Source of the DNA: an uncultured bacterium
Lineage (GTDB): Bacteria; Bacillota; Clostridia; Oscillospirales; Acutalibacteraceae
Reading direction: 5' to 3'
NCBI GenBank assembly: GCA_934875675.1
Contig: CAKXIK010000012.1
Span: 1 to 26,137 of the forward strand
Length of the DNA stretch: 26,137 bases
A program made the translations under genes and the position numbers. The notes beneath the pieces were generated by a model. The model saw only the letters and a program-made list of their open reading frames with translations. It was not told the origin of the DNA and did no database searches. This document shows, in pieces, positions 1-8,309 of the stretch; position 1 is the stretch's first letter; each line of letters begins with the position of its first letter.

Positions 1-101
1 TCTATGCCCTGCGCTAATGTGTACCTTTATCTTTCAGAGTGTTCAGTTTGTTATTGCAATTTTCAATTATTTTTCGCATCCGGTTCACACACTTTTTACG
101 C

Positions 102-133
102 AAAAAAAGACAGTGCTGCAAATGCAACACTGC
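102..133 (-). terminator. Intrinsic terminator of the msmK-like gene
   Basis: On the minus strand a 10-bp stem with two G-U pairs (arms 124-133 and 110-119, loop of 4) is followed by seven T. It lies 25 bases past the stop codon of the ABC ATPase gene and closes that transcript. Confidence 0.85.
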
Positions 134-157
134 CTTCAATTACCAATTCAATCAAAC

Positions 158-1270
158 TCAGATGGTCAAGCAGGTTTCGGTTTCCTTGTCGAACACATGA
201 AGGTTCTTGCAGTTGATGGCAATCTTAATCTCTGCACCGGCCTGTGTAGTAGAGGTCGGGTCAACGCGAGCGGTAATCTGATTCTCACCGCAGGAGAGGT
301 ACAGGAAGATTTCAGCGCCCATCAGCTCGGTAACTTCAACCTTAGCGGTAACAATGCCGTTGGAATATTTTTCGATGCTCTCTTCGTCATCGTAAATATC
401 TTCCGGACGAACACCGATGACAATATCCTTGCCAACATACTCATTCAGCTTGTTGTCAACGTTCTTTTCTGCCGGAACGTCAATCGTGAAATCGCCGAAT
501 TTAGCAACAATCTTATCGCCAGTTTTTTCAAGCGTAGCATTGATGAAGTTCATCTGCGGGGAACCGATGAAGCCTGCAACAAACATGTTAACCGGCTTGC
601 TGTAAAGGTTCTGAGGAGTATCGACCTGCTGGATGAAACCATCCTTCATAACCACGATGCGATCGCCCATGGTCATAGCTTCGGTCTGATCATGTGTAAC
701 ATAGATAAAGGTGGTGCCCAGCTTCTTATGCAGCTTTGCAAGCTCGGTACGCATCTGCGCACGCAGCTTAGCATCCAAGTTGGAGAGCGGCTCGTCAAGC
801 AGGAAGACCTTCGGCTCACGAACGATAGCACGACCAAGGGCAACACGCTGACGCTGACCACCGGAAAGAGCCTTCGGCTTACGGTCAAGCAGATGGGTAA
901 TATCGAGAATCTTAGCAGCTTCTTCAACGCGGCGTTTGATTTCAGCCTTCGGGGTTTTGCGAAGCTTCAAACCGAATGCCATGTTATCAAACACGGTCAT
1001 ATGCGGATACAGAGCGTAGTTCTGGAACACCATGGCGATATCACGGTCTTTCGGAGCTACTTCGTTGACGAGCTTGTCGTCGATGTACAGTTCACCTTCG
1101 CTGATTTCTTCCAGGCCGGCGATCATACGCAGTGTGGTGGACTTTCCGCAACCGGAAGGGCCAACCAAAATGATAAATTCCTTATCCTCAATTTCGAGGT
1201 TGAAGTCGGAAACCGCAACAACACCGCCTGCATATTTCTTGTAAATATTCTTTAAGGTAACGCTAGACAT
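158..1270 (-). CDS. msmK: Sugar ABC importer ATPase, MsmK/UgpC/MalK type
   Basis: A 370-residue ATPase of the CUT1 carbohydrate importer class, which powers cytoplasmic-side transport by sugar permease pairs. Visible motifs: Walker A GPSGCGKST at residues 37-45, Q-loop Q83, signature LSGGQ at 135-139, Walker B VFLLDE at 155-160, H-loop H193, and a C-terminal TOBE-like region from about 280 onward. The length is normal for MalK/MsmK. The ATG is preceded by AGGAGG at a good distance. No permease or binding-protein gene adjoins it, and it has its own promoter and terminator. In Firmicutes such orphan MsmK/MsiK ATPases are known to serve several sugar importers encoded elsewhere; that role here is inferred. 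The family call is very sure, the substrate is open. Confidence 0.95.
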   Translation of the reverse strand: MSSVTLKNIYKKYAGGVVAVSDFNLEIEDKEFIILVGPSGCGKSTTLRMIAGLEEISEGELYIDDKLVNEVAPKDRDIAMVFQNYALYPHMTVFDNMAFGLKLRKTPKAEIKRRVEEAAKILDITHLLDRKPKALSGGQRQRVALGRAIVREPKVFLLDEPLSNLDAKLRAQMRTELAKLHKKLGTTFIYVTHDQTEAMTMGDRIVVMKDGFIQQVDTPQNLYSKPVNMFVAGFIGSPQMNFINATLEKTGDKIVAKFGDFTIDVPAEKNVDNKLNEYVGKDIVIGVRPEDIYDDEESIEKYSNGIVTAKVEVTELMGAEIFLYLSCGENQITARVDPTSTTQAGAEIKIAINCKNLHVFDKETETCLTI

Positions 1271-1291
1271 CTTTCATTTCCTCCTGATCTT

Positions 1292-1313
1292 TTCGGTGGT
1301 GTGAAACACCGAA
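1292..1313 (-). other. 5' UTR hairpin before msmK
   Basis: A perfect 7-bp inverted repeat (TTCGGTG / CACCGAA, loop of 8) lies in the leader between the -10 element and the AGGAGG of the msmK-like gene. It could stabilise the mRNA or modulate translation; no known riboswitch pattern is recognised. Confidence 0.5.
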
Positions 1314-1331
1314 GTTATTGAGTATGTCAAT

Positions 1332-1340
1332 ATTATAGCA
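1332..1340 (-). promoter_or_regulatory. Extended -10 promoter of msmK
   Basis: Minus-strand TGCTATAAT (TG-n-TATAAT) about 60 bases upstream of the msmK start. No good -35 is seen at 17 bases, so it would rely on the extended -10. The rest of the 1271-1443 gap is AT-rich and holds no further gene. Confidence 0.6.
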
Positions 1341-1443
1341 GATGATTTCGAAAAATGGAATCCCTTGATTTACCCAAACTTAAAATTGATGATTTAGATA
1401 ATATTTATAAAATAAATCCTCACTTCCAAGAAATTGAACAAAA

Positions 1444-2175
1444 TTAACCCTGTTTTTGTACTTGAAATACAAATTTCAATTCTTCCTGCGTCAGCTCACG
1501 GCATTCCCCCTCTGCAAGCGCCTGATCGAGCTTCAGCGCACCAATCTGTACCCTGCGCAGTGCCAGCACCGTTCTTCCGACAGAAAGAAACATCTTTTTT
1601 ACCTGATGAAATTTTCCTTCACGGATGCAAACCTGAACCAAAGGATTTTCACCTTCCTGCAAAACCAAAAGGCCCGCCGGCAAACAAACCGTTCCATCGG
1701 CAAAAACAATTCCCTTCCGGAATGCTTCTATCTCCGTCTGGGTAATCGGTGCGTCCACCACCGCATGATAAAGTTTGTCCACGCCTTTCTTGGGGGAAAG
1801 CATCCGGTGAGCAAAATCCCCGTCGTCCGTCAAAATCAGTAACCCGGTCGTATCTTTGTCCAGCCTGCCTGCGGGAAAAAGCCCGCGCCTGTGCAGTGCG
1901 GGCGGAACAAGATCTACCACGGTTCTGGCCTTGGGGTCACTGGATGCTGAAATCACACCTGCCGGTTTGTTCATCATCAGATACAAATACTGCCGGTACG
2001 AAATAACGGTACCATCCACAACAATCCGCTGCGCATCACCGTCAACTTTTGTTTCTCCGCTGCGCACCACGTCGCCGTCAACCGTTACCCGCCCGGCACG
2101 CAGCAATGCACCGACCTCTTTTCGGCTCCCGAGCCCCTGAGACGCCAGCAATTTGTCAAGCCGCTGCATTGTCAT
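1444..2175 (-). CDS. RsuA/RluB/E/F-family rRNA pseudouridine synthase
   Basis: Converts a specific uridine in rRNA to pseudouridine; by similarity to RsuA the target may be 16S U516, but RluB-type 23S targets cannot be excluded. An N-terminal S4 RNA-binding domain (RLDKLLASQGLGSRKE) is followed by the catalytic domain with the motif GRLDKDTTGLL, whose Asp106 is the catalytic residue. The chosen ATG at 2175 follows AAGGATGG and gives 243 residues, the usual size. ATGs at 2187 and 2169 are alternatives. The open frame continues upstream to 2373, but that part overlaps the preceding gene and has no family resemblance. Last gene of the cysteine desulfurase-thiI operon, 40 bases behind the DUF4830 gene. 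I see no clear terminator after it. Confidence 0.92.
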   Translation of the reverse strand: MTMQRLDKLLASQGLGSRKEVGALLRAGRVTVDGDVVRSGETKVDGDAQRIVVDGTVISYRQYLYLMMNKPAGVISASSDPKARTVVDLVPPALHRRGLFPAGRLDKDTTGLLILTDDGDFAHRMLSPKKGVDKLYHAVVDAPITQTEIEAFRKGIVFADGTVCLPAGLLVLQEGENPLVQVCIREGKFHQVKKMFLSVGRTVLALRRVQIGALKLDQALAEGECRELTQEELKFVFQVQKQG

Positions 2176-2215
2176 GATCTTTTCCATCCTTTTTATTTTT
2201 ATGTACCCCGCCCCA

Positions 2216-2809
2216 TCACTTTGAAGCCGTCTGTGCGGTGCTTTGTGCTGCCGAAGAAGCTTCCTGTGAAGCTGCCGCAGACTGCGGTTGTGATTCTGCC
2301 TGCGATTGCGCGGTACTTTCCGACGGCAATGCAATCGGCTCGGAATTACGCCGGAACCCCTGCATAAATCCATCTAACGCCTTTGAGCAAATGTCGCCTC
2401 CGATAACCGTATTGTTGTAAATCAGTAAATTTGCAACAACCTCTCCCTCATAATCGGGATAATTGGTCACCAGATAGGTCCACCGCTTGACTCTTCTTCC
2501 TTGATAACGTGTCAGGTCAAACTCCTGTGACTGCTGCAGCTCGTTGTACTTCTGATAAACAGAATCAAAGGTTTCCGGAATAATGACCTCACAAATTTCG
2601 GTCGGTTCCTCGGAAACCTCCCACCCAAACTGCGCCAGAAATGCCTTCCTCTGCGAATTGTCCTGTGCCTGCATTTGATACCCCGCCGCTGTTTGCACTG
2701 CTCCCCCGCGCGATGTGACCAGCACAATAATCAGCACAATCAGCACCACAGCGCCGCAGGCAATCCACAAAAGCTTTTTCTTGTCTGCTTTCACTGAAAA
2801 AACAAACAT
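2216..2809 (-). CDS. DUF4830-type membrane-anchored protein
   Basis: A 197-residue protein of unknown function. A short basic N-terminus precedes one membrane segment at about residues 13-32, so the rest is probably outside the cell. The central region has the pattern I associate with DUF4830: a YxKYNELQ helix, a FDLxxYxG stretch, VTNYPDYEGEV, then VANLLIYNNTVIGGDIC. The last 30-35 residues are a low-complexity Ser/Ala/Gln/Glu tail. The ATG at 2809 is preferred (GGGATGG upstream) over a start at 2857, which adds 16 unconserved residues. It sits 95 bases after the sortase gene and 40 before the pseudouridine synthase gene. It has no LPxTG/NPxTN-like signal, so it is not an obvious sortase substrate. 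Confidence 0.8.
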   Translation of the reverse strand: MFVFSVKADKKKLLWIACGAVVLIVLIIVLVTSRGGAVQTAAGYQMQAQDNSQRKAFLAQFGWEVSEEPTEICEVIIPETFDSVYQKYNELQQSQEFDLTRYQGRRVKRWTYLVTNYPDYEGEVVANLLIYNNTVIGGDICSKALDGFMQGFRRNSEPIALPSESTAQSQAESQPQSAAASQEASSAAQSTAQTASK

Positions 2810-2904
2810 AATCCGACCATCCCTTTCCGCGCGCCCTGAATTTGAATTCCGGAACATAGTTATGCGAAACGGGATGAAATTAGACTAAACGAATGAACCA
2901 ATCA

Positions 2905-3966
2905 CTATTCCGCAGACGATGTGGATTCCTCCGCACCATAGAAAGCCTCATATGCCGCATCGATTGATTCCTGGGAAGGCGCGGTTTCATGAATATAGTT
3001 CAGCGCATAATACGAATTCGGCATCAGAATCACGGGATTGGATTCATATTTTTCCGTTGAAACAGAGTCTGCCGTCTCTCCTTCGCGCAGCTTGCGCGCA
3101 ATAATGACAAAGCGGTCGCCCCAAAAGTTATACTCACAGGTGGAAAACGCAACGAGAGAATCGCTGTAGCTGACATCATCATCAATATGAAAAAGCGATC
3201 TGGTTCGCGCATTGCGGATAAATGCATCGAAGGATTCTTGGTCGCCGTAATCGGTATTATAATACACAAACGAGCCTTCGTCCGCCGGAGCAACACTTGC
3301 ACGGCATACCGCAATAATCTTCCATTCTCCGCGTCGATAAAGTGTATCAAAGGTAAAGGTTGGGTTTGCTTTCAGAAAATCAAGCTTTTTGAATTTAAGA
3401 AGCTGACCAAACATTTCATCGTTATCCTCCATGTTGTGGCCATACATCACCATCACCTTTGCCTGCGGCTGCAGGGTGCTTCCTGCGGAAAGAAACAAGC
3501 TTCCCAACTTGTTATCGTTTCCGTCAGCATCACGGCGCAAATAATAATTCTGATCTTCCGGTGTCCAGAAGACAGGGTGGTCCAGCGTGGTGTTCGGAAT
3601 CGTCAGCCAGCCGGCAATATGCTCGTTTTTTTGGAGCAATGGCAAAAACTCCGGAAGAATATTCGGGTCCACTTCATCAACCGATTCCGATGAAGATTCC
3701 GGACGGCTGTGAATGTTTTGATACCCTTGTGTTGATTTGTGGCTTTGCCCCGGAATGATCACAAGCTCATAAATCAGAACTCCGCCGGAGACAAGCATTA
3801 CGGCAAGCGCAAGCCAAAAAATAATTGTCAGCACAATCCGCTTGGCCGTATTCTTTTTTTTCGGCTTAAGAGGCTGCACCGGTTGCTGCGATTCCTCTTC
3901 GCGGGGAGCCTCGGGACTTGGTTCTTGCTGCAGCTCTTTGCTGTTTTCATTCTCAAATGGTTCCAT
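2905..3966 (-). CDS. srtB: Class B sortase
   Basis: A membrane-anchored cysteine transpeptidase that links cell-surface proteins to peptidoglycan or builds pili. The 353 residues comprise a Glu/Gln/Pro-rich cytoplasmic N-terminus, a Lys-rich stop and membrane segment at about 43-66, a linker with a Ser/Glu run, and the sortase domain from about residue 105. Catalytic His177 lies in MVMYGHNM, Cys277 in FSTCEY and Arg285 in GDRFVIIARKL, the class B arrangement. A roughly 50-residue acidic/serine tail follows the domain. The ATG follows AAAGGCGG at nine bases. No substrate gene lies nearby, and its place between thiI and an RNA-modification gene is unusual. Confidence 0.93.
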   Translation of the reverse strand: MEPFENENSKELQQEPSPEAPREEESQQPVQPLKPKKKNTAKRIVLTIIFWLALAVMLVSGGVLIYELVIIPGQSHKSTQGYQNIHSRPESSSESVDEVDPNILPEFLPLLQKNEHIAGWLTIPNTTLDHPVFWTPEDQNYYLRRDADGNDNKLGSLFLSAGSTLQPQAKVMVMYGHNMEDNDEMFGQLLKFKKLDFLKANPTFTFDTLYRRGEWKIIAVCRASVAPADEGSFVYYNTDYGDQESFDAFIRNARTRSLFHIDDDVSYSDSLVAFSTCEYNFWGDRFVIIARKLREGETADSVSTEKYESNPVILMPNSYYALNYIHETAPSQESIDAAYEAFYGAEESTSSAE

Positions 3967-4026
3967 TCAACATAACCGCCTTTCGTGCAAACCGGAAAGA
4001 TTGATGAAATAATAGAAATTGGCTTT

Positions 4027-5196
4027 TTAAATTTTCACCCAGCGGATTCCTGCCAGAGCACGTTCCATTAATCCGGACTCGTCCAGCTTTTCTTCCGCTT
4101 CCTCCACATATTTCAGAATTGGGCGTGTGCGTGGGTGCTTTGGTGTAAAGACCGTGCAGCAATCCTCATACGGCTCAATTGAAGTTTCGAACGTATCAAT
4201 TCGGCGGGCAATGCGGACAATTTCCTCCTTATCCATCCCGATCAAGGGGCGCAGAACCGGCATGGTGGTAACAGCCGCATCGGTACAGCCGATTGCCTGC
4301 AGCGTCTGGCTTGCAACCTGTCCCAGACTTTCGCCGGTTGCAAGCGCCATGCATCCGCACTGCTGTGCAACCTTCTCGGCAAGCTTCATCATATATCTGC
4401 GCATAATGATGGTAAACAATTCTTCCGGGCAATTTTTTACAATCTGCTCCTGAACCTCGGTGAAGGGAACAATATGCAGTGTCATCCCGCCGGAATAAAG
4501 CGAAACCCTGCGCAGCAGTTCAATCACCTTTTGTTCAGCGCGCTCACTGGTATAAGGCGGGCTGGCAAAATGAATCGGATAGAGCTCCACGCCGCGTTTT
4601 GCAATCATCCAGCTCGCAACCGGACTGTCGATTCCGCCGGAAATCAGCACGCCTGCTTTTCCTCCCGTTCCCACGGGAATTCCGCCCGCTCCGGCAAGCG
4701 CCTGACCATGCACATATGCGCCGAAATCGCGCACCTCCACAATCACAATTAAATCGGGATTATGCACATCGACATGAAGATGCGGAAATTTTTCCAGCAG
4801 ATACCCTCCAAGCTCATTGCAGATTGCAGGAGAATTGAGCGGAAATGTTTTGTCCGAGCGTTTGGCTTCCACTTTAAAGCTTTGGCAGCCATCCAGCTGC
4901 GGCGCAAGATACTGTGCTGCAGCTTCACAAATCGAGTCCATATCCTTTTCCGTTTCACATGCACGGGAAAAGCGTGAAATGCCAAACACCTTTCCCACCC
5001 GCTCCGCGGCAAGATCCATATCAAATGAATCTTCCTTGGGAAAAACATAAATCGTGGACTGTGCCGTTTGGATTTTGCATTCTCCGAGCGGCTTGAGGGA
5101 GCGGCGCATATTCCGCACCAGAATATCTTCAAATGTGTGCTTGTTCAAGCCTTTAAGCGCCAGCTCTCCGACCTTGACGAGAATAATTTCCTTCAT
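4027..5196 (-). CDS. thiI: tRNA 4-thiouridine synthase ThiI
   Basis: Uses ATP and a persulfide to thiolate uridine 8 of tRNAs; homologues also feed sulfur to thiazole synthesis. The 389 residues include an N-terminal ferredoxin-like/THUMP RNA-binding part (to about 165), then the PP-loop ATP pyrophosphatase domain with SGGIDSPV at 186-193 and the ATGESLGQVASQT motif near 287-298. EDCCTVFTP places Cys346/347 where the acceptor cysteine of the family lies. There is no C-terminal rhodanese domain, as in Bacillus-type ThiI, so sulfur should come directly from the desulfurase encoded 39 bases upstream. Confidence 0.96.
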   Translation of the reverse strand: MKEIILVKVGELALKGLNKHTFEDILVRNMRRSLKPLGECKIQTAQSTIYVFPKEDSFDMDLAAERVGKVFGISRFSRACETEKDMDSICEAAAQYLAPQLDGCQSFKVEAKRSDKTFPLNSPAICNELGGYLLEKFPHLHVDVHNPDLIVIVEVRDFGAYVHGQALAGAGGIPVGTGGKAGVLISGGIDSPVASWMIAKRGVELYPIHFASPPYTSERAEQKVIELLRRVSLYSGGMTLHIVPFTEVQEQIVKNCPEELFTIIMRRYMMKLAEKVAQQCGCMALATGESLGQVASQTLQAIGCTDAAVTTMPVLRPLIGMDKEEIVRIARRIDTFETSIEPYEDCCTVFTPKHPRTRPILKYVEEAEEKLDESGLMERALAGIRWVKI

Positions 5197-5235
5197 TTAT
5201 TGTTGACCAGCCTTTCTGTTTTGCAGACTATATGG

Positions 5236-6369
5236 TTATCTTCTCACAATAGTTTCCATTCCTTCGCGCAGGGCAGCAATCAATTGTTCGACATCCTCAC
5301 GCGTGTTTTCATGACCAAAGCTGACACGGATTGCGGAATCAATGCGGTTTGGCTCAAGCCCCATGGCGGAAAGTACATGGCTCTTTTTCCCTTTTGCACA
5401 GGCAGATCCGCTGGAAACATAAACACCGCGTGAGGCAAGGTGATGCAGCATTGTTTCCGAGCGAATGCCAAGAACGGAAAAGTTAAGAATGTAAGGCAAA
5501 GCATCCGCTCCGGAATTCATCACAACCCCCTGCAGCTGCAAAAGCTGACGTACACAGTCGTCCCGCAGAGAACGAATAGATTCTATCGATGTTTCCACCG
5601 GCGGCAAGCACGCAGCCGCTGCGCCAAAACCGGCAATCAGCGGAACCGCCTCGGTGCCGGGACGCAGCTTTTTTTCCTGCTCTCCGCCAAATTGCCGCGG
5701 CAGAATTCGGCTGCCCTTGGAAAGATAAAGCACGCCCACGCCCTTTGGTCCGCAAATTTTATGCGAGCTGACGGTGAGCAGATTTGCGCCAATCTTTTGC
5801 GGAAAAACATTCAGTTTGCCGAACGCCTGCACCGCATCAACATGAACCAGCGCTGGTGCCTTTGCCCGCTGCACTGCCCGTGCCAGCGTCTCCACCGGTT
5901 CCACTGCTCCCACCTCATTGTTTACCATCTGCATGGAAACCAGAATGGTCTCGGCATTGACCGCTGCAAACACACGCTCCTCGGGAATTCTTCCAAACCG
6001 ATCGGGCTGCAGACGAATCACCTCAAAGCCTTGCTTTTCCAGCTGGGCCGCGCTTTCCATCACCGACGAATGCTCCACCGCTGAAATCACAATCCTGCTG
6101 CCCAGCCTGCGCCGTGCTGCTGCAGTGCCAAGCACCGCAAGATTGTTTGCTTCGGTTCCACCAGAGGTAAAGGTCAGTTCATCTGCCCTGCAATGGAGCA
6201 AATCGGCAATCTCTCCGCGAGCCAATGCAACCTCACGCTGCGCCTCCTGCCCTTTTGTATGAAGTGAGGACGGATTGCCATAGCTTTCGGTCATCACTTG
6301 CAGCACCTTCTGCGCCGCTTGTGCACACACCTTTGTGGTGGCACTGTTGTCCAAATACGCTTCCCGCAT
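5236..6369 (-). CDS. Cysteine desulfurase (NifS/IscS family)
   Basis: A PLP enzyme that takes sulfur from cysteine as an enzyme-bound persulfide. Of 377 residues, His100 (AVEHSS) and Lys204 (SSHKICGPKG) mark the PLP site, and Cys324 in SSGSACAKGK is the sulfur-carrying cysteine, in a short loop of the group-I type. The ATG at 6369 has GGGGGA at seven bases; the longer frame from a TTG at 6393 lacks a ribosome site. The thiI gene follows by 39 bases, so this is likely the dedicated ThiI partner (NifZ/IscS-like role inferred) rather than the main Fe-S desulfurase; no iscU or iscR gene is in view. First gene of a five-gene operon. Confidence 0.95.
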   Translation of the reverse strand: MREAYLDNSATTKVCAQAAQKVLQVMTESYGNPSSLHTKGQEAQREVALARGEIADLLHCRADELTFTSGGTEANNLAVLGTAAARRRLGSRIVISAVEHSSVMESAAQLEKQGFEVIRLQPDRFGRIPEERVFAAVNAETILVSMQMVNNEVGAVEPVETLARAVQRAKAPALVHVDAVQAFGKLNVFPQKIGANLLTVSSHKICGPKGVGVLYLSKGSRILPRQFGGEQEKKLRPGTEAVPLIAGFGAAAACLPPVETSIESIRSLRDDCVRQLLQLQGVVMNSGADALPYILNFSVLGIRSETMLHHLASRGVYVSSGSACAKGKKSHVLSAMGLEPNRIDSAIRVSFGHENTREDVEQLIAALREGMETIVRR

Positions 6370-6420
6370 GCCATCTTCCCCCAAACGCTGCAAATCTCAA
6401 ATCACAAAATATACTTTTTT

Positions 6421-6449
6421 ATTATACGCTAAACACGGCAAATTGGCAA
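6421..6449 (-). promoter_or_regulatory. Promoter of the desulfurase-thiI-srtB operon
   Basis: Minus-strand TTGCCA (6444-6449) and TATAAT (6421-6426) with a 17-base spacer, about 50 bases upstream of the desulfurase ATG. A good sigma-A-type match, and the only strong one seen upstream of the five genes. Confidence 0.75.
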
Positions 6450-6534
6450 CCGTCCGCACGGCAAGATCCGTTCGCCAAAAATTGCCCCAAAATGCTTAAT
6501 TTTTTGAAACCGACTTCTATCAATTAAAAAATAA

Positions 6535-6543
6535 TGATATACT
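6535..6543 (+). promoter_or_regulatory. Possible extended -10 promoter of the AIM24 gene
   Basis: TGATATACT fits an extended -10 about 80 bases before the ATG; no convincing -35 is present. A second weak -10 candidate (TATTAT) lies near 6567. Low certainty. Confidence 0.35.
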
Positions 6544-6623
6544 GAAAAAAAGATGTACCGGTTAAGTATTATACCAATCATGCGGTTTCGGTGCGTCGGA
6601 TTAACAAAAAGGATGGGGTAGCA

Positions 6624-7304
6624 ATGAATTATCAAATCATCGGAGAACCTTTACCAGTTGTCATCTGCTCTTTGCAAGCAGGTGAAGCCATGATTACCGA
6701 ACGGGGTTCCATGTGTTGGATGAGCCCGAATATGAAAATGGAAACTACCACGAGCGGCGGATTGGGAAAAGCGTTTGGCCGGATGTTTGCGGGCGAAGCA
6801 TTGTTCCAGAACCGGTATACTGCTCAGGGCGGCAACGGCACCATTGCATTTGCATCCAGTTTTCCGGGTTCCATCCGTGCGTTGCAAATTGCTCCCGGAC
6901 GGGACATTATCGTACAAAAATCGGCATTTCTTGCAAGCGACCCCACCGTACAGCTTTCTGTTCACTTTCAGAAAAAGCTGGGTGCCGGATTGTTTGGCGG
7001 TGAAGGTTTCATTATGCAGCGACTTTCCGGCTCCGGAACTGCTTTTATTGAAATTGACGGTTATGCCGTGGAATATGATCTCGGTGTCGGGCAGTCGATG
7101 GTGGTGGATACGGGGTATTTGGCTGCTATGGACAGCACTTGTTCCATGGAAATTGTCACCGTTCCCGGCGTGAAAAACATGCTGTTCGGCGGTGAAGGAA
7201 TCTTTAATACCGTAGTGAAGGGGCCCGGTAAAATTACCTTGCAAACCATGCCAATTTCAGGCGTCGCCGGTGCACTCCGTCCTTTTCTGAATGTCAGCAA
7301 TTGA
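6624..7304 (+). CDS. AIM24/TIGR00266 family protein
   Basis: A 226-residue soluble beta-rich protein of the AIM24 family, whose bacterial role is unsettled. Seen here are the typical N-terminal GEAMITERGSMCWMSPNMKMET, the repeated small-residue FGGEG and SGSG motifs, and a LPxRP-like C-terminal stretch ending in LNVSN. The ATG at 6624 follows AAGGATGGGG; an upstream in-frame start at 6591 adds residues unlike the family. It is a single-gene transcript, divergent from the desulfurase operon and convergent with the pnuC-like gene. The glycine-rich strands suggest a self-associating jelly-roll/trimer as known in the family. Function unknown. Confidence 0.88.
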   Translation: MNYQIIGEPLPVVICSLQAGEAMITERGSMCWMSPNMKMETTTSGGLGKAFGRMFAGEALFQNRYTAQGGNGTIAFASSFPGSIRALQIAPGRDIIVQKSAFLASDPTVQLSVHFQKKLGAGLFGGEGFIMQRLSGSGTAFIEIDGYAVEYDLGVGQSMVVDTGYLAAMDSTCSMEIVTVPGVKNMLFGGEGIFNTVVKGPGKITLQTMPISGVAGALRPFLNVSN

Positions 7305-7432
7305 TTTTCTTGTTGCGTCGGAAATCCCGCTCATTTTCTGTGTGATGCAGACCCAATTGCTTCAATCTGCAAAAATACTTTTTCTTTTGGGGCAAGGGTT
7401 TGTCCCCCATAAAACACTTACATAATCACCCC

Positions 7433-7480
7433 AAAAACGAACCGCACCTTGTACAGAGAAACAAGATGCGGTTCGTTTTT
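7433..7480. terminator. Shared bidirectional terminator
   Basis: A 16-bp inverted repeat with one mismatch (7437-7452 and 7461-7476, loop of 8) is flanked by A-run and T-run, so it works in both directions for the convergent AIM24 (+) and pnuC-like (-) genes. The preceding 7305-7432 holds only a weaker G/C hairpin near 7389-7409. Confidence 0.88.
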
Positions 7481-7507
7481 ATACCGTTTCAAGAGAAATT
7501 CGTATTC

Positions 7508-8209
7508 TTATGATAAACTGCCGGTCTGCCGTTTCTCCATTCTGCGCCAATTAAGGAACCCGTAAATGTCATTTGCAAGAAATGCTGCAAAACACACTAC
7601 TACGGATAAATAGGAAACATCTTGAATTGCTGCCAAAACCCACAGAACAATCAGTACAATATCGTTGGCTGCATATCCAACCGCATAATAGGGACTTCTT
7701 TTAAACGTGAGATAAACCGCCACGAAGCTCGTTGTAACCGATACGGTACTTGGAATAATATTGGCGGTGCTGAAATATCTGAGAATAAAATAGAAACCAA
7801 TTGTAACGATTATTGTCAGAATCCACATTACACCCCATTCCCTGCGGGACAAACGATGAATTTTCACCTCCGATTGGTTTCCATTATACGGGTTTCTCAT
7901 CCATGAAATCAGTGCAACCACTGCCATCGGCATTGTCATTCCAAGGTACGTCATCATTTCGCCATAATAGGAAAAAGTAAACGATATCCATCCGTAAAGC
8001 ATGCTGAAAATAATCATCAAAAATTGTCCGAACGGATTGCCTTTGGCATTAAAAATCAACGAGATTACGCCAATGAGCGACGCTACAAGTGCTAAATAAT
8101 TACTGCGGTCAAAAAGGCAGAACGAGACAACAACCGCAAAAACAGAGCTAAGGCACAGTAGCAACTCTCCTTTGGAAAAATAATTTAACATTGATCTGAA
8201 TCGATTCAT
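7508..8209 (-). CDS. pnuC: PnuC-family vitamin/nucleoside transporter
   Basis: An integral membrane protein of 233 residues with about seven hydrophobic segments and the PnuC-type features NAKGNPFGQ, a LYGWISFTFSYYGEM stretch and LANDIYGFLNWRRME at the C-terminus. PnuC proteins let nicotinamide riboside enter by facilitated diffusion; close relatives carry thiamine (PnuT), riboflavin (PnuX) or deoxynucleosides (PnuN), so the substrate is not settled and no kinase neighbour helps. The ATG at 8209 has GGAGG ten bases upstream. The Shine-Dalgarno abuts the U-tract of a terminator hairpin in the leader, so expression is probably controlled by attenuation (see separate entry). Confidence 0.85.
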   Translation of the reverse strand: MNRFRSMLNYFSKGELLLCLSSVFAVVVSFCLFDRSNYLALVASLIGVISLIFNAKGNPFGQFLMIIFSMLYGWISFTFSYYGEMMTYLGMTMPMAVVALISWMRNPYNGNQSEVKIHRLSRREWGVMWILTIIVTIGFYFILRYFSTANIIPSTVSVTTSFVAVYLTFKRSPYYAVGYAANDIVLIVLWVLAAIQDVSYLSVVVCFAAFLANDIYGFLNWRRMEKRQTGSLS

Positions 8210-8219
8210 AGAACTTTAA

Positions 8220-8306
8220 CCTCCAAAAAATAAGCATCCGCATACACATCTACTTAGACCTAACGATGTGTAAACGAATGCTCAATGCATTCCTACCCGG
8301 TGGCAG
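8220..8306 (-). promoter_or_regulatory. Attenuator/riboswitch-like leader of pnuC
   Basis: Reading the minus strand: a 5-bp hairpin (arms 8302-8306 and 8293-8297), then a 6-bp hairpin (8287-8292 / 8276-8281), then a long terminator hairpin whose outer 8-bp stem pairs 8275-8282 with 8233-8240 and inner 8-bp stem pairs 8265-8272 with 8243-8250, ending in TTATTTTTT. The 6-bp hairpin uses the same bases (8276-8281) as the terminator's 5' arm, so the two are mutually exclusive. The Shine-Dalgarno GGAGG (8220-8224) follows the U-tract with no gap. No known riboswitch class is recognised. Confidence 0.65.
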
Positions 8307-8309
8307 TTT

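Noticed and set aside
17..1255. A 412-codon open frame on the plus strand
   Set aside because: It is antisense to the clear MsmK-type ATPase, and the product has no domain pattern or ribosome site.
2176..2373. N-terminal extension of the pseudouridine synthase frame
   Set aside because: It overlaps the DUF4830 gene in another frame, is Arg/His-rich shadow sequence, and lies ahead of a start with a ribosome site.
7389..7409. G/C hairpin after the AIM24 gene
   Set aside because: It needs a bulge and lacks a T-run on the plus strand; the much better terminator is at 7433-7480.
8220..8306. TPP, cobalamin, purine or preQ1 riboswitch in the pnuC leader
   Set aside because: The conserved core sequences of these classes are not present; left as unknown class.
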